From SZUA-442 sp963792405 (lineage in GTDB: Bacteria > Actinomycetota > Acidimicrobiia > Spongiisociales > UBA5794): a stretch of DNA of 64,000 nucleotides. Of the stretch, positions 8,262 to 17,727 are shown in pieces. Numbering within the stretch: the stretch's first letter is position 1; each line of letters starts with the position of its first letter. The stretch spans positions 62,001 to 126,000 of the forward strand of contig CAWBVU010000001.1 of the NCBI GenBank assembly GCA_963792405.1, written 5' to 3'. A program made the position numbers and the translations under genes. The notes below the pieces were generated by a model. The model was given only the letters and a program-made list of their open reading frames with translations, was not told the origin of the DNA and made no database searches.

Positions 8262-10006
8262 GGTGCCCCTCCGATCAGCCCAATCCGGATCGCCGACTGG
8301 ACTGCCGACGTCGCGAACTGGCCGAGGCCACAGATCGAGGCGTCCCTCAGCACCCCGTCGAGCTCCGAGAGGAGTGCCAGCTCCGCCGAGTGGTCCCCAG
8401 GGTCGGACATCCGTCCCAGCGCCTCCTCCTGACGGACGGTGCCCACCCTGCACGGGACGCACAGGCCGCAGGACTCCTCAGCGAAGAAGTGGGCGATGCG
8501 ACGGGTGATCGACGCCAAGTCGACGTCCGTCGTGATCGCCATGACGACGCCCGATCCGAGCGCGATGCCGGCGGACCGGGAACCCTCGAAGGTGAGGGGG
8601 ACGTCGAGGTCGTCGCCGGCGATGAAGGTGCCCGCGGCTCCTCCGACGAGGACCGCGGCGAGGTCGCCATCCACGCCACCGGCGAGGGCCAGCAGGTCGT
8701 TCGTCGTCGAACCAAAGGGGACGTCGTACACGCCAGGGGCCCTGACCCGTCCCGACACGCAGAACAGCTTCGTCCCCGTCGACTCCGCCGTGCCGACGGA
8801 TGCGAAGGCGGCGCCACCGTCGAGCACGATGCGCGGTACGTTCATGAGGGTCTCGACGTTGTTGACCAGTGTCGGACGCCCGAAGAGGCCCGCGTCCGTC
8901 GGGAACGGCGGCTTCTGGCGTGGCTCGCCCCGGAAGCCCTCGATCGAGTTGAACAGCGCAGTCTCCTCACCGCAGATGTAGGCCCCTGCACCGCTGCGGA
9001 CGTCGATGTCGAAGTCGAATCCGCTCCCTGCGATCCCCGTGCCGAGGAGGCCCTCCGCCCGCGCCGCGGCGATGGCCGCTTCGACGCGGGACCGTGCGAT
9101 CGGATACTCCCCCCTGACGTAGAGGTAGCCCCTGGCCGCACCGACGGCCCAACCGGCGATCGTCATGGCCTCGACGAGCCCGAAGGGGTTCGCCTCCATG
9201 AGGACGCGATCCTTGAAGGTGCCCGGCTCCGACTCGTCGGCGTTGCACACCACGAAGGCGGGTCCCTCTGCCGATGCGACGGCACGCCACTTGACCCCCG
9301 CGGGGAACGCGGCGCCTCCCCTTCCCCGGATGCGGCTGGCATCGACCTCGTCGACGACGGCCGAGCGTCCCATCTCGATCGCCGCGGACAGCGCCCGGTA
9401 CCCGCCGCCGTCGATGTAGGCGGCGAGGTCGGCGACGGTGGGGACCTCGGGCGCCAAAGGGGAACCGGGGGCGACGAGGGACGCGGGCGGCTCGTCCGAT
9501 GCGAGGGCCTCGACGAGGGTGTCCGCTCGCGCGGGGGCGATGACCACGTCCGACGCCCCGGCGACCTGGATGAAGGCCGCCGAGCCCTTCTCACACTGCC
9601 CGAGGCACGGTGACCGCAGCCACATCGCGTCCCCGACAACGGTGCCCTCGGCCCCGAAGTGCGTGCCGAGGAGCTCGAGCTCCGACTCGACACCGGCGAC
9701 TCGGCAGGCGACGTCGTCGCAGACGTGGGCGACGCGTGCGGGCCGCGGCTCGAGGGCGATCAGCTCGTAGAAGTCCGCGACCCCGTACGCCTCGGCGGGC
9801 GACACCGGGATCCGCTCCGACACGTAGTTGAGGGCGCCGTGGCTGACCCATCCGATCGCCGACTGCACCTCCTGGAGGACGGGGAGCAGGAGGTGCCTGC
9901 GGTCCCTCGTGCGGGCGAACCCGCCGTGGGCGACGTGGTCGTCCGCGGCGGTCCGCACCTGTGCGCCTTCCCACACGGAATCCGGAGCGCCGAGGATGGC
10001 GTCCAC
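8258..10006 (-). CDS. fdhB: NADH-binding formate dehydrogenase beta subunit (NuoE-NuoF fusion)
   Basis: A 582-residue diaphorase subunit that passes electrons between the Fe-S chain and NAD+ through FMN. Residues about 30-170 are NuoE-like, with the thioredoxin-fold [2Fe-2S] ligands in CDDVACRV and CLGQCEKG. Residues about 195-575 are NuoF-like: FMN/NADH loop RGRGGAAFPAGVKW, VVCNADESEPGTFKD, YICGEETALFNSIEG, and the [4Fe-4S] motif SCGLCVPCRVGT with a distant fourth Cys (SICGLG). It begins 60 nt after the fdhA stop and its own stop overlaps the next gene's start. The gene order supports a soluble NAD(P)-dependent formate dehydrogenase complex. Confidence 0.92.
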   Translation of the reverse strand: MDAILGAPDSVWEGAQVRTAADDHVAHGGFARTRDRRHLLLPVLQEVQSAIGWVSHGALNYVSERIPVSPAEAYGVADFYELIALEPRPARVAHVCDDVACRVAGVESELELLGTHFGAEGTVVGDAMWLRSPCLGQCEKGSAAFIQVAGASDVVIAPARADTLVEALASDEPPASLVAPGSPLAPEVPTVADLAAYIDGGGYRALSAAIEMGRSAVVDEVDASRIRGRGGAAFPAGVKWRAVASAEGPAFVVCNADESEPGTFKDRVLMEANPFGLVEAMTIAGWAVGAARGYLYVRGEYPIARSRVEAAIAAARAEGLLGTGIAGSGFDFDIDVRSGAGAYICGEETALFNSIEGFRGEPRQKPPFPTDAGLFGRPTLVNNVETLMNVPRIVLDGGAAFASVGTAESTGTKLFCVSGRVRAPGVYDVPFGSTTNDLLALAGGVDGDLAAVLVGGAAGTFIAGDDLDVPLTFEGSRSAGIALGSGVVMAITTDVDLASITRRIAHFFAEESCGLCVPCRVGTVRQEEALGRMSDPGDHSAELALLSELDGVLRDASICGLGQFATSAVQSAIRIGLIGGAP

Positions 10007-10066
10007 CGCCGCCCGCTCGTCGGGCGTGGGGCGATCCGGTGTCGTCTGATAGTCGATGGCCGTGCC

Positions 10067-11954
10067 TCAGATCGTCTCGAGGGTCTCGATGCGGACCGCG
10101 GTCGCCTTGAACTCGGCGGTCCCCGACTTCGGATCCCACGCGTCCAGGGTGAGCGTGTTCACGTCGGCGTCGTCCGGGGAGTGGATCGCCATGAACACGA
10201 GGCCTTTGCGCAGGCCGTCGGTGAGTCGGACGGGCACGTCGATCGATCCCCTCCGTGACGTCACGCGCACCATGGCGCCCTCGGTCGCGCCGAGGGCATC
10301 CGCCTGTTCCGGCGTCATGTCGATGACCGCACCGTGGCGGATCGGTGAGCGGAAGCCGCCGGACTGGACACCGGTGTTGTACCCGTCGAGGCGGCGGCCC
10401 GTCGTCAGCCTGATCGGGAAGTCCTCGGACAGCGGATCGATCGGTGGCGCCCACTCGACCGGTGAGAACGGAGCCGGTTCCCTCGGCAGCGGATCCTCCC
10501 ACAGCCAGCCGTGGAGGAACGGGGTCCCCGGGTGGTCCTCGGAGGGGCAGGGCCACTGGAGGCCTCCGAGGGCATCGAGACGCTCGTAGGACATCCCTGC
10601 GTGCATCGGCGACAGCGACCGCAGCTCGTCCCAGATCGCCTCGGCCTCGGCGTCCCCCCAGTCGTGGCCGAGGGTGCGGGCGAGTGCGTACATGATGTCG
10701 AGGTCGTCCTTCGCCTCGCCGGGTGGATCGAGCGCCTTGCGGACCCTCTGGACCCGGCGTTCCGACGAGGTGACGGTGCCCTCGGTCTCCGCCCAGCCCG
10801 CCGCTGCGGGGAACACCACGTCCGCGAGCTGGGCGGTCCTCGTGAGGAACATGTCCTGTACGACGAGGTGGTCGAGTCCCTCCAGCAGTTCGACCGCGCG
10901 TCGGGTGTCGGCCTCCGACTGTGCGGGATTCTCACCGATGATGTACATCGCGGTGATGTCGCCTCGCTCCATCGCGTCGAACATCTCGGTGACGTGCCAT
11001 CCGGGCGCGGCAGGGATCTCGGCGTCCCATACGGTCTGGAACCTGAGACGTGCGTCGGGGTCCGCGACGTCCTGGAAGCCCGGGAGCTTGTTGGGGAGGG
11101 CGCCCATGTCGCCACCGCCCTGGACGTTGTTCTGTCCCCTGATCGGGACGAGTCCCGAGCCGTACCTGCCGACGTGCCCCGTGAGGAGGGCGAGGTTGAT
11201 GAGGGCGAGGACGTTGTCGGTGGCGTTGTGGTGCTCGGTGATGCCGAGTGTCCAGCACAGCTGGGCCGTCCCCGCCGTGGCGTAGTCGTGGGCGAGCGAC
11301 CTGATGGCAGAGGCGGGGACGCCGGTGACCTCCTCGGCCCTGGCCAGCGTGTACGGCTCCACCCCTTCGGCGAAGGCGTCGAACCCGGATGTGGCATGGT
11401 CGATGAAGGAGGCGTTGGTGAGCCCCGCGTGGATGATCTCCCTGGCGACCGCGTTGGCGAGCGCGATGTCGGATCCGACGTCGATACCGAGCCATACGTC
11501 CGCCCACTGGGCCGAGTCGGTTCGCCTCGGGTCGACGGCGTACATCTTCGCCCCGTTGCGCACGCCCTTCGCGAGGTGGTGGAAGAAGATCGGATGCGCG
11601 GAACGCGCGTTCGAACCCCACAGGATGATCAGGTCCGTGGTCTCGATCTCCTCATAGGACGACGTGCCGCCGCCCGCTCCGAGCACTGCCGCCAGACCGG
11701 CGACGGAGGGAGCGTGTCAGGTGCGGTTGCAGCTGTCGATGTTGTTCGTGCCGAGCACCGTTCGTGCGAGCTTCTGCGCGACGTAGTTCGCCTCGTTCGT
11801 CGCCTTCGAGCACGAGAACATCGCCCGTGGCCGCCCCGTCGGTGCGTGCGAATCCATCCGCCGCCCGTACGAGGGCCTCGGCCCACGTCGCCTCACGGAG
11901 CGAGCCGCCGTCGCGCACCATCGGTACCGTCAGCCGTTCGTACCTTCTACCCAT
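10067..11954 (-). CDS. fdhA: Formate dehydrogenase catalytic subunit, selenocysteine-containing, lacking the Fe4S4 head; one frameshift
   Basis: Molybdopterin bis-MGD subunit that oxidises formate or reduces CO2. It begins GRRYERLTVPMVRDGG after an excellent Shine-Dalgarno (AAGGAGGTGATCG). It continues FSCSKATNEANYVAQKLAR and GTNNIDSCNRT-UGA-HAPSVAGL; the UGA (11717-11719) is at the family's selenocysteine position. The body has WGSNARSAHPIFFHH, YAVDPRRT, LGITEHHN and GRYGSGLVPIRGQNN; the C-terminal dinucleotide-binding domain ends DAWDPKSGTAEFKATAVRIE. About 628 residues. A 1-nt surplus lies near 11820-11840, just before FSCSK, and breaks the frame. The Fe4S4 domain normally at the N-terminus is in the separate gene at 7398. 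First gene of the fdh operon. Confidence 0.88.
11675..11714 (-). promoter_or_regulatory. Bacterial SECIS element of fdhA
   Basis: Directly after the UGA the mRNA folds into a lower stem CGCUCC/GGAGCG (6 bp) and an upper stem whose core is CGCC/GGCG, capped by the loop GGUCU. In Escherichia coli fdhF the SelB-binding loop is also GGUCU, and its GGU lies at nucleotides 22-24 counted from the U of UGA; here it is at exactly the same distance. Confidence 0.85.
11717..11719 (-). other. Selenocysteine UGA codon in fdhA
   Basis: In-frame TGA between SCNRT and HAPSVAGL, the position occupied by selenocysteine (or cysteine) in bacterial FdhA. The reading frame and strong family similarity continue for 550 residues beyond it. 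Confidence 0.88.
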
Positions 11955-12020
11955 CGATCACCTCCTTCCGATCGTCACGCTACCAGCGGTCGTCCTGCCG
12001 TTCCGGGCGGCGCGCGGGGT

Positions 12021-14079
12021 TCACATCGCCCGAGGACGTACCAGCACCGCGATCGAGCGCGGAGCGACCTCGACGTCCATCGACGCGAGGGGCTCGCCGA
12101 CGAGGTCCTCGGCGATGTCGCCGGGGGTGTCCGCACCCGTGTCGATGACGCGATGCCATTGGCCGGGAGACGCCCTCCTGGACGGTGAAGGTCAGCGGCT
12201 CCCACCAGGTGTTGACCATCACGTACAGGTCATCGTCGTCCTCGGATGCCCCCTCCAGCAGGTAGGCGAGCGAGTGCGATGAGTCGGACGTGTCGATGTC
12301 GGCGCCGACGCCGTGCCAGGACACGTCGTCGCGCCAGAAGGTCGATCTCCCGATCGACGGGTGGGCGGCGCGGAAGGCGATGAGCTTCTTCACGAATCGG
12401 TGGTAGTCGGCGAACCGGTCACGACGCGACCAGTCGAGCCAGGAGGTCTCGTTGTCCTGGTTGTACGCGTTGTTGTTCCCGAACTGGGTGTCGAGGAACT
12501 CGTCGCCGCCCCGGATGAGCGGGCTGCCGTTGGACATCATGAGCATCGTCATGAAGTTCTTGGCCTGCCGGACCCGCAGTGCCATCACCTCGTCGGGGAC
12601 GCCCTCGTCACCCTCCCAGCCGCAGTTCCACGAACGGTTGTCGTCGCTCCCGTCGGTGTTGTCGTGGCCGTTCGCCTCGTTGTGCTTCTGGTTGTAGGCG
12701 ACCAGGTCGTACAGGGGGAACCCGTCGTGGACGGTCGTGAAGTTCACGCCCTGATACGGCCGGAACGCGTCGAGCAGCGTGTCGGGGAAGAGGTCGTCGC
12801 TCCCGTAGATCCGCCGCACGACCTCGGGTACGCGGCCGGAGTCGCCCTTCACGAAGGACCGCACGGCGTCGCGGTACTTCCCGTTCCACTGCGACCACAG
12901 CAGGCCGGGGAAGCTACGCCCGAGCTGGTAGGTGTCGATGTCCCACGCTTCTGCGATGAGGCGTACGTCGCGCAGCACCGGGTCGGTCCGGATCGAGGTG
13001 AGGATCGGAGGATCGGAGAGGTTGACGTTGCCGTCGGCGTCACGCGTGAAGATCGTTGCGAGATCGAACCGGAACCCGTCGACGTGCATCTCGTGCACCC
13101 AGTACCGGAGGCTGTCGAGGATGAACGTGCGCGTGTAGCGATGGGCGGCGTTGACGACGTTGCCGCACCCCGTGTCGTTCCGGTAGGTGCTGCGATCGGC
13201 GCCGAGGAGGTAGTACGTCGAGTTGTCGATCCCGCGGAAGCTGTAGGTGGGTCCGGTCTCGTCGCCCTCGGTCGTGTGGTTGTAGACGACGTCGAGGATC
13301 ACCTCGATGTCGGCCTGGTGGAGGGCCTTGACCATGTCGCGGAACTCGTCGAGCTGTTCGACGACGCCGTCTGCCGCCGCGTACTGGCCGTGCAGGGCGA
13401 GGAACCCGAGCGTCATGTACCCCCAGTAGGAGCCCTCCTGGGGATCCGCCTGGAAGACCGGCATGAGCTCGACGGCGGTGACGCCGAGATCCTTCAGGTA
13501 CGGGATCATGTCGATGACGCCGGCATACGTTCCCCGTCGGCCGTCTGGCACCGGCGACGTGCGGGACTTCGTGAAGCCCCGGACGTGGAGCTCGTACATC
13601 ACGAGATCGTGGCCGTGCCGCTGGGGCCGACGGTCACCCGTCCAGTCGTACTCGTGCCGGACGCAGTCGAGCACTCCCAGGGGTGCCCGACCGGCATTCG
13701 ACCCCGGCGTCGACGCGGTGTCCCGATCGAAGTCCGGTGGGAAGCGGACGCCGCGTGCCATCGGGTCGAGCAGCACCTTGTCCGGGTCGAACCGGTAGCC
13801 CTGCTCCGGCTGCGCCGGTCCGTCGACCGAGTAGGCGTAGTACGCCGCCCGGTCGACGAGCGACGAGGGAACCATCACGTGCCACACGCGTGACGTCTTG
13901 TTGTGCAGGCGGTCGAACGCGATCGATCGGAGCGGGCTCGACGCGTCGTCCTCGCCGTACAGGTGCAGCGTGACTCCGGTGGCGCGTTTCGAGTAGAGGG
14001 CGAAGTTGTACGCATCGAGGCCGGGAACGTAGGTGACGCCAGGGATCGGCGCCCCCTCCTCCGAGAACCACACATCCAT
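12021..14079 (-). CDS. glgX: Glycogen debranching enzyme GlgX/TreX type, with C-terminal frameshift
   Basis: Hydrolyses alpha-1,6 branches of glycogen or limit dextrins in the cytosol. An N-terminal CBM48-like domain (YNFALYSKRATGVTLHLY) precedes a GH13 barrel with all four conserved regions: DVVYNHT, GFRFDLATIF (nucleophile Asp), EAWDID (acid Glu) and TVHDGF (transition-state Asp). The protein is about 685 residues. In the raw frame the end becomes Arg/His-rich nonsense after FTVQEGV; skipping one nucleotide near 12159-12168 restores QWHRVIDTG ... RSIAVLVRPRAM and a stop at 12021. One surplus base is therefore likely. The restored stop leaves 66 nt before fdhA on the same strand. Confidence 0.9.
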
Positions 14080-14174
14080 GGACGAACCCCCTTCGCGGTC
14101 GAACCTGTCTCGTGCCCGACTGCCTCGCGACGTCTATGCCAATCTACGCGCCGCATCGACATGCCGATCGGTCG

Positions 14175-14807
14175 TCAGACGATGCGACGGTCGGATGCCC
14201 ACCTGGCGAGTTCGTGGCGATTCGAGAGCTGGAGTTTGCGCAGGACCGAGCTCACGTGGGTCTCGACCGTCTTCACCGAGATGTTCAGGCGCCTGGCGAT
14301 CTGCTTGTAGGCGTAGCCCCTGGCGATCTGGCGCAGGACCTCCTGCTCTCGCGGGGTCAGCGAGTCGAGCTCGGGATCCTCGGCCACGGGAACCGAGCGT
14401 GCGAACGCATCGAGCACGAACCCGGCGAGGGAGGGGGAGAACACCGCATCGCCCGCGGCCACACGGGTGATGGCATCGGACAGCTCGTCCGGCGAGATGG
14501 ACTTCGTCACATACCCGCGGGCGCCGGCACGGATCATCGCGATGACGTCCTCGGGTGCGTCGGACACCGACAGCGCGAGGAACCGGATGTCGGGGTTGGT
14601 CTCGTGCACGTTGCCGACAACGGTCACCCCGCCGCCCCCCGGCATGTGGACGTCGACGAGCACGACGTCGGGGCGGATCCTGCGGATCTCGTCCACGGCG
14701 GCGTCGACGTCGTAGTTCGACCCGACGACCTCGAATGCGTCCTCGAGCTCGGCCTGCACGCCCGTGAGGAAGATGCGATGGTCATCGACGAGGTAGACGG
14801 TGGTCAT
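14175..14807 (-). CDS. NarL/LuxR-family response regulator (EsrR/LiaR-like)
   Basis: A 210-residue regulator. The receiver domain has the acidic pocket VDDH and the phospho-Asp in VVLVDVHMP, with the switch Thr/Ser and Lys in LALSVSDAP and YVTKSIS. The C-terminal LuxR helix-turn-helix is complete (LTPREQEVLRQIARGYAYKQIARRLNISVKTVETH). Its ATG overlaps the kinase stop by 4 nt (ATGA), so kinase and regulator are translationally coupled. Together with the divergent PspC/LiaF-like protein it resembles the EsrISR envelope-stress system of Corynebacterium glutamicum; that match is by architecture only. Confidence 0.92.
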   Translation of the reverse strand: MTTVYLVDDHRIFLTGVQAELEDAFEVVGSNYDVDAAVDEIRRIRPDVVLVDVHMPGGGGVTVVGNVHETNPDIRFLALSVSDAPEDVIAMIRAGARGYVTKSISPDELSDAITRVAAGDAVFSPSLAGFVLDAFARSVPVAEDPELDSLTPREQEVLRQIARGYAYKQIARRLNISVKTVETHVSSVLRKLQLSNRHELARWASDRRIV

Positions 14808-16015
14808 GGCGTTCCTCCCGACATCGTGAGGTGGACCTCGGTCCCTGCCCCGATCTCGGAGTCGATGGTGGCAGAGCCTCCGTGCCTCTGCATGCGCCCG
14901 ATGATCGACTCTGCGAGGCCCTTGCGGTCGTCGTCGACGTCGTCGGGGTCGAACCCGGTCCCCTGGTCGGTCACGAAGACGTCGACCGTGCCGTCGGTGG
15001 CCTCGGCGAAGACGGAGATGCGGTCCGCGCCCGAGTGCTTCGCCGCATTCATCATGGCCTCGGTCGCCGCGCCGACGAGCGCGGCCCTGCGATCCGCGGG
15101 GAGCTCGCCGTCACCGACGACGACGACCGACACCGGCACGTCGTGGGCCTCCTCCACCCGGTTCGCTGCCTCGGAGAGCGCTCCTCGTAGCGTCTGGGCG
15201 TCCGACGCTGCCTCGTCGAACAGCCACGACCGGAGCTCGCGCTCCTGTGACCTGGCGAGGGTGACCATCCTCTTCGGGTCGTCCGTGCGCTGGATGAGGG
15301 CCAGCGTCTGGAGGACCGAGTCGTGGAGATGTGCCGCCATCTCCGCCTTCTCCTCGGATCGGATCCGCGCCCTTCGCTCGGTGCGGAGGTCCTCGATCAG
15401 CGACCACAGCCACGGCCCTGCCACGATCATGAACCCTCCGACCGCGACGACGATGGCGAGGGCGAGCACACCCATCGCCTGGAGGTTCTCGAGCGACGAG
15501 AGCACCACGATGACGCCCGCCACCATCATCACGAGCCCGAGCACGACCAGCCACCAGGACCTCCGCCCCCTCCCGCTCGTGATGCCCTCGAGCGACCGCT
15601 CGTAGTTGACGCCGCTGGTGTCGATCGCGATCGCCAGTCCGAAGATGACGAGCGTCGCAGGCCACACGTACGTCCCGAACCAGACGCCGACGGCCTGGAG
15701 GATGAGCATGCCCGCCATGTACATCGCCCCGAGTCCCACCATCTGCGAGCGCGTCGCCGAGTGCGGGAGCGGCTCGTCATCCGGTGTGGCGAGCGGTACG
15801 AGGAGCGCTGCCAGGAGGTAGAGGATGGCCCCGAGGCCTCCGGCGAGCACCGCGGAGAGGAAGGCCGCTCGCACGTAGATGGACCGCACGCCGAGCCACT
15901 CGCTGATCCCTCCTGCCACCCCTGACAGCATGCGGTCGGTGGACGAGCGAAGGAACGGCCAGCGCATCACGCGCTCGGCCGCCATACTTGGCGTCGTCTC
16001 GTCGTTCGGTGTCAT
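14804..16015 (-). CDS. PspC-domain sensor histidine kinase (EsrS-like)
   Basis: A membrane histidine kinase of about 403 residues. It opens with a PspC domain (STDRMLSGVAGGISEWLGVRSIYVRAAF), followed by about five hydrophobic helices. The HisKA_3 dimerisation box has its phospho-acceptor His (AAHLHDSVLQTLALI), and the HATPase_c domain has N and G boxes (MMNAAKHSGA, VTDQGTGFDP). An upstream ATG at 16072 is possible, but ATG 16015 with AGGG six nt before it fits better and starts nearer the PspC domain. PspC-HATPase kinases sense envelope or lipid-II stress in related systems. It diverges from the PspC protein at 16129 across a 113-nt spacer. Confidence 0.9.
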   Translation of the reverse strand: MTPNDETTPSMAAERVMRWPFLRSSTDRMLSGVAGGISEWLGVRSIYVRAAFLSAVLAGGLGAILYLLAALLVPLATPDDEPLPHSATRSQMVGLGAMYMAGMLILQAVGVWFGTYVWPATLVIFGLAIAIDTSGVNYERSLEGITSGRGRRSWWLVVLGLVMMVAGVIVVLSSLENLQAMGVLALAIVVAVGGFMIVAGPWLWSLIEDLRTERRARIRSEEKAEMAAHLHDSVLQTLALIQRTDDPKRMVTLARSQERELRSWLFDEAASDAQTLRGALSEAANRVEEAHDVPVSVVVVGDGELPADRRAALVGAATEAMMNAAKHSGADRISVFAEATDGTVDVFVTDQGTGFDPDDVDDDRKGLAESIIGRMQRHGGSATIDSEIGAGTEVHLTMSGGTP

Positions 16016-16128
16016 GCTGCCCTGGTGGGTTCGAATACCCGCGATGTTGTCACAGGCCCCACTGATGGACAACCGGGGACGACCCCGACGGAACCCTGAG
16101 GGCTCGGGTTTCGGGAGGAGGCTTCCCG

Positions 16129-17445
16129 ATGGCGACGGACGCGACGATGCCCGACGATGGCGACATGACGAATATCACACCCACTCGCACCAGGCCCCGG
16201 AACGGTCTGCACCGATCGCGGGATGACCGCGTCATCGCGGGCGTCGCAGGCGGGCTCGGCGCCCAGCTCGGCGTCAACCCGTGGTGGTTCCGGTTCGCCT
16301 TCATCATCCTGGCCTTCTTCGGAGGATTCGGGTTCCTCGTCTACGCCGTGGCATGGCTCGTGATCCCCGATGAGGGTGATCGGGAGCCGATCGTCAGCCG
16401 GTGGATACGCAGGCTCGACATGTCCGACGGTGCGGCCATCTTCGGGATCGTGCTCGTCGGGGTGGCAGGCGTGATCGTGCTCGCCCAATTCACCGATGTG
16501 CCGGGCGTCGTCGTCGTCGCCGCGGTCCTCTTCGTCGTGGGACTCCTCCTGTACCGCGGCGACCTGACGACGGGCGGACCTGCCCCCGACACCCCGCGTC
16601 CGGAGACGCTCGAGACCGACGTCGAGGAGGTCGGCGAGAGCGAGATCACGTCGGGCGACCACGCACCAGAGGAGACCGACATGGATGCAACCGTCACCCT
16701 CCCGGGCAGCCCGATGGGACCGGGGGCGACCACCCCGACCCCGCCCGCGCCGCCGACAGCCGAGCGAGCGACACCCTCCTATCCACCACCGCCTCCGTAT
16801 CCGAAGCGGGAGAGCTCGATGCTCGGCAGGCTCACGATCGCGATCGACCTCATCGTCCTCGCGACCATGGCGATGATCGACCTCGCCTTCGCACGAGTCG
16901 ACATCGAGCCCGTCCACTACCTCGCCACCGCCATCGCCATCCTCGGCGTCGGTCTCCTGGTCGGCACCTTCATGGGAAGGGCGAGGTGGCTCATCCTCGT
17001 CGGCCTGTTCATCGTTCCCGCCCTCTGGGTGGCGACGTGGTGGCCGGGGAACGTGCCGTGGACGGCCGGAGAGATCAGCCATCGTCCCACGGTCGTCGCC
17101 GAGGTCGAGACGCCGTACGAGCAGGGTTTCGGGCAGATGACCATCGACCTCACGGGCCTCACGACCGAGGACCTCGAGGCCATCGGCACGATTCGCGCCA
17201 GCCTCGGCGCCGGTCAGATGATCGTCAGGGTCCCGAACGAGGCCGGAATCTCACTCTCCGCATCCGTGGGTATGGGTGCGGTCGAGGGACCGTTCGATCA
17301 GGCGAGCGGCATCGGCGTCGACGTGACGAGGGAGTTCGGGCCCTCGCCGACGATCGTCGAGCTCGACCTCGAGGTCGGGGCGGGCCAGATCGTCATCGAG
17401 GAGCGCGTGTTCGTGCCCGGTGGGCTGTTCGAAGGGAGCAACTGA
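16129..17445 (+). CDS. PspC/LiaF-like membrane protein (EsrI-like)
   Basis: A 438-residue protein. The PspC domain is at about residues 25-85 (RSRDDRVIAGVAGGLGAQLGVNPWWFRFAFIILAFF split by helices). More transmembrane segments follow at about 105-140 and then a Pro/Thr-rich cytoplasmic linker. A second membrane group lies at about 235-310. The C-terminal 110 residues repeat short beta-strands of the LiaF type (LGAGQMIVRVP ... VGAGQIVIEE), as in cell-wall-antibiotic response proteins. In LiaFSR/EsrISR systems this component restrains the kinase, so it is the probable negative regulator of the divergent pair. ATG 16129 has GGAGG upstream; internal ATGs at 16147 and 16165 are alternatives. Confidence 0.85.
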   Translation: MATDATMPDDGDMTNITPTRTRPRNGLHRSRDDRVIAGVAGGLGAQLGVNPWWFRFAFIILAFFGGFGFLVYAVAWLVIPDEGDREPIVSRWIRRLDMSDGAAIFGIVLVGVAGVIVLAQFTDVPGVVVVAAVLFVVGLLLYRGDLTTGGPAPDTPRPETLETDVEEVGESEITSGDHAPEETDMDATVTLPGSPMGPGATTPTPPAPPTAERATPSYPPPPPYPKRESSMLGRLTIAIDLIVLATMAMIDLAFARVDIEPVHYLATAIAILGVGLLVGTFMGRARWLILVGLFIVPALWVATWWPGNVPWTAGEISHRPTVVAEVETPYEQGFGQMTIDLTGLTTEDLEAIGTIRASLGAGQMIVRVPNEAGISLSASVGMGAVEGPFDQASGIGVDVTREFGPSPTIVELDLEVGAGQIVIEERVFVPGGLFEGSN

Positions 17446-17663
17446 TGAGGCGTCACGGATTCGATCCCCTGTCCTTCGTGTTCGGGGCCATCTTCCTCCT
17501 CATGGCGGCAGGCGCCGTCTGGAACGACCAGATCGAGTGGGACCTGGGGCTCTGGCTCCTCCCCGCGGCGGTCCTGGTCCTCGGCATCGGCCTCCTCGCC
17601 TCGGCGCTTCGCGGCACGACGCACGACGAGGCGACGGCCGCTTCCACCGACGACCACGCATGA
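17445..17663 (+). CDS. Small two-helix membrane protein
   Basis: A 72-residue protein whose ATG overlaps the preceding stop by 1 nt (TGATG), so it is translated with the PspC/LiaF-like gene. Two hydrophobic helices (SFVFGAIFLLMAAGAVW and LWLLPAAVLVLGIGLLASAL) frame a short DQIEWD loop, with a charged tail. No function is known; it probably belongs to the same envelope-stress unit. Confidence 0.75.
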   Translation: MRRHGFDPLSFVFGAIFLLMAAGAVWNDQIEWDLGLWLLPAAVLVLGIGLLASALRGTTHDEATAASTDDHA

Positions 17664-17727
17664 CCGCTTCCTCGTTCCCCCGTCACCGGGTCCCGGAGTG
17701 GACCCGGGCGGCGAAGGACGACCCGCG

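Noticed and set aside
11687..11954. Reading fdhA as two separate short genes or a nonsense-mutated pseudogene
   Set aside because: The UGA is at the selenocysteine position and is followed by a correct SECIS hairpin; conservation continues across both the UGA and the upstream frame change.
12313..13893. 526-codon open frame on the plus strand opposite glgX
   Set aside because: Antisense shadow of a high-GC gene: the protein is Val/Arg/Glu-rich without any domain, while the minus strand carries all GH13 motifs. The same holds for long antisense frames over ino1, fhs, fdhB, cstB and the M20 peptidase.
16020..16045. tRNA T-arm-like sequence GGGTTCGAATACCC
   Set aside because: No acceptor, D or anticodon stems can be built around it, and the T-stem pairs only three bases; it lies in a divergent promoter region.
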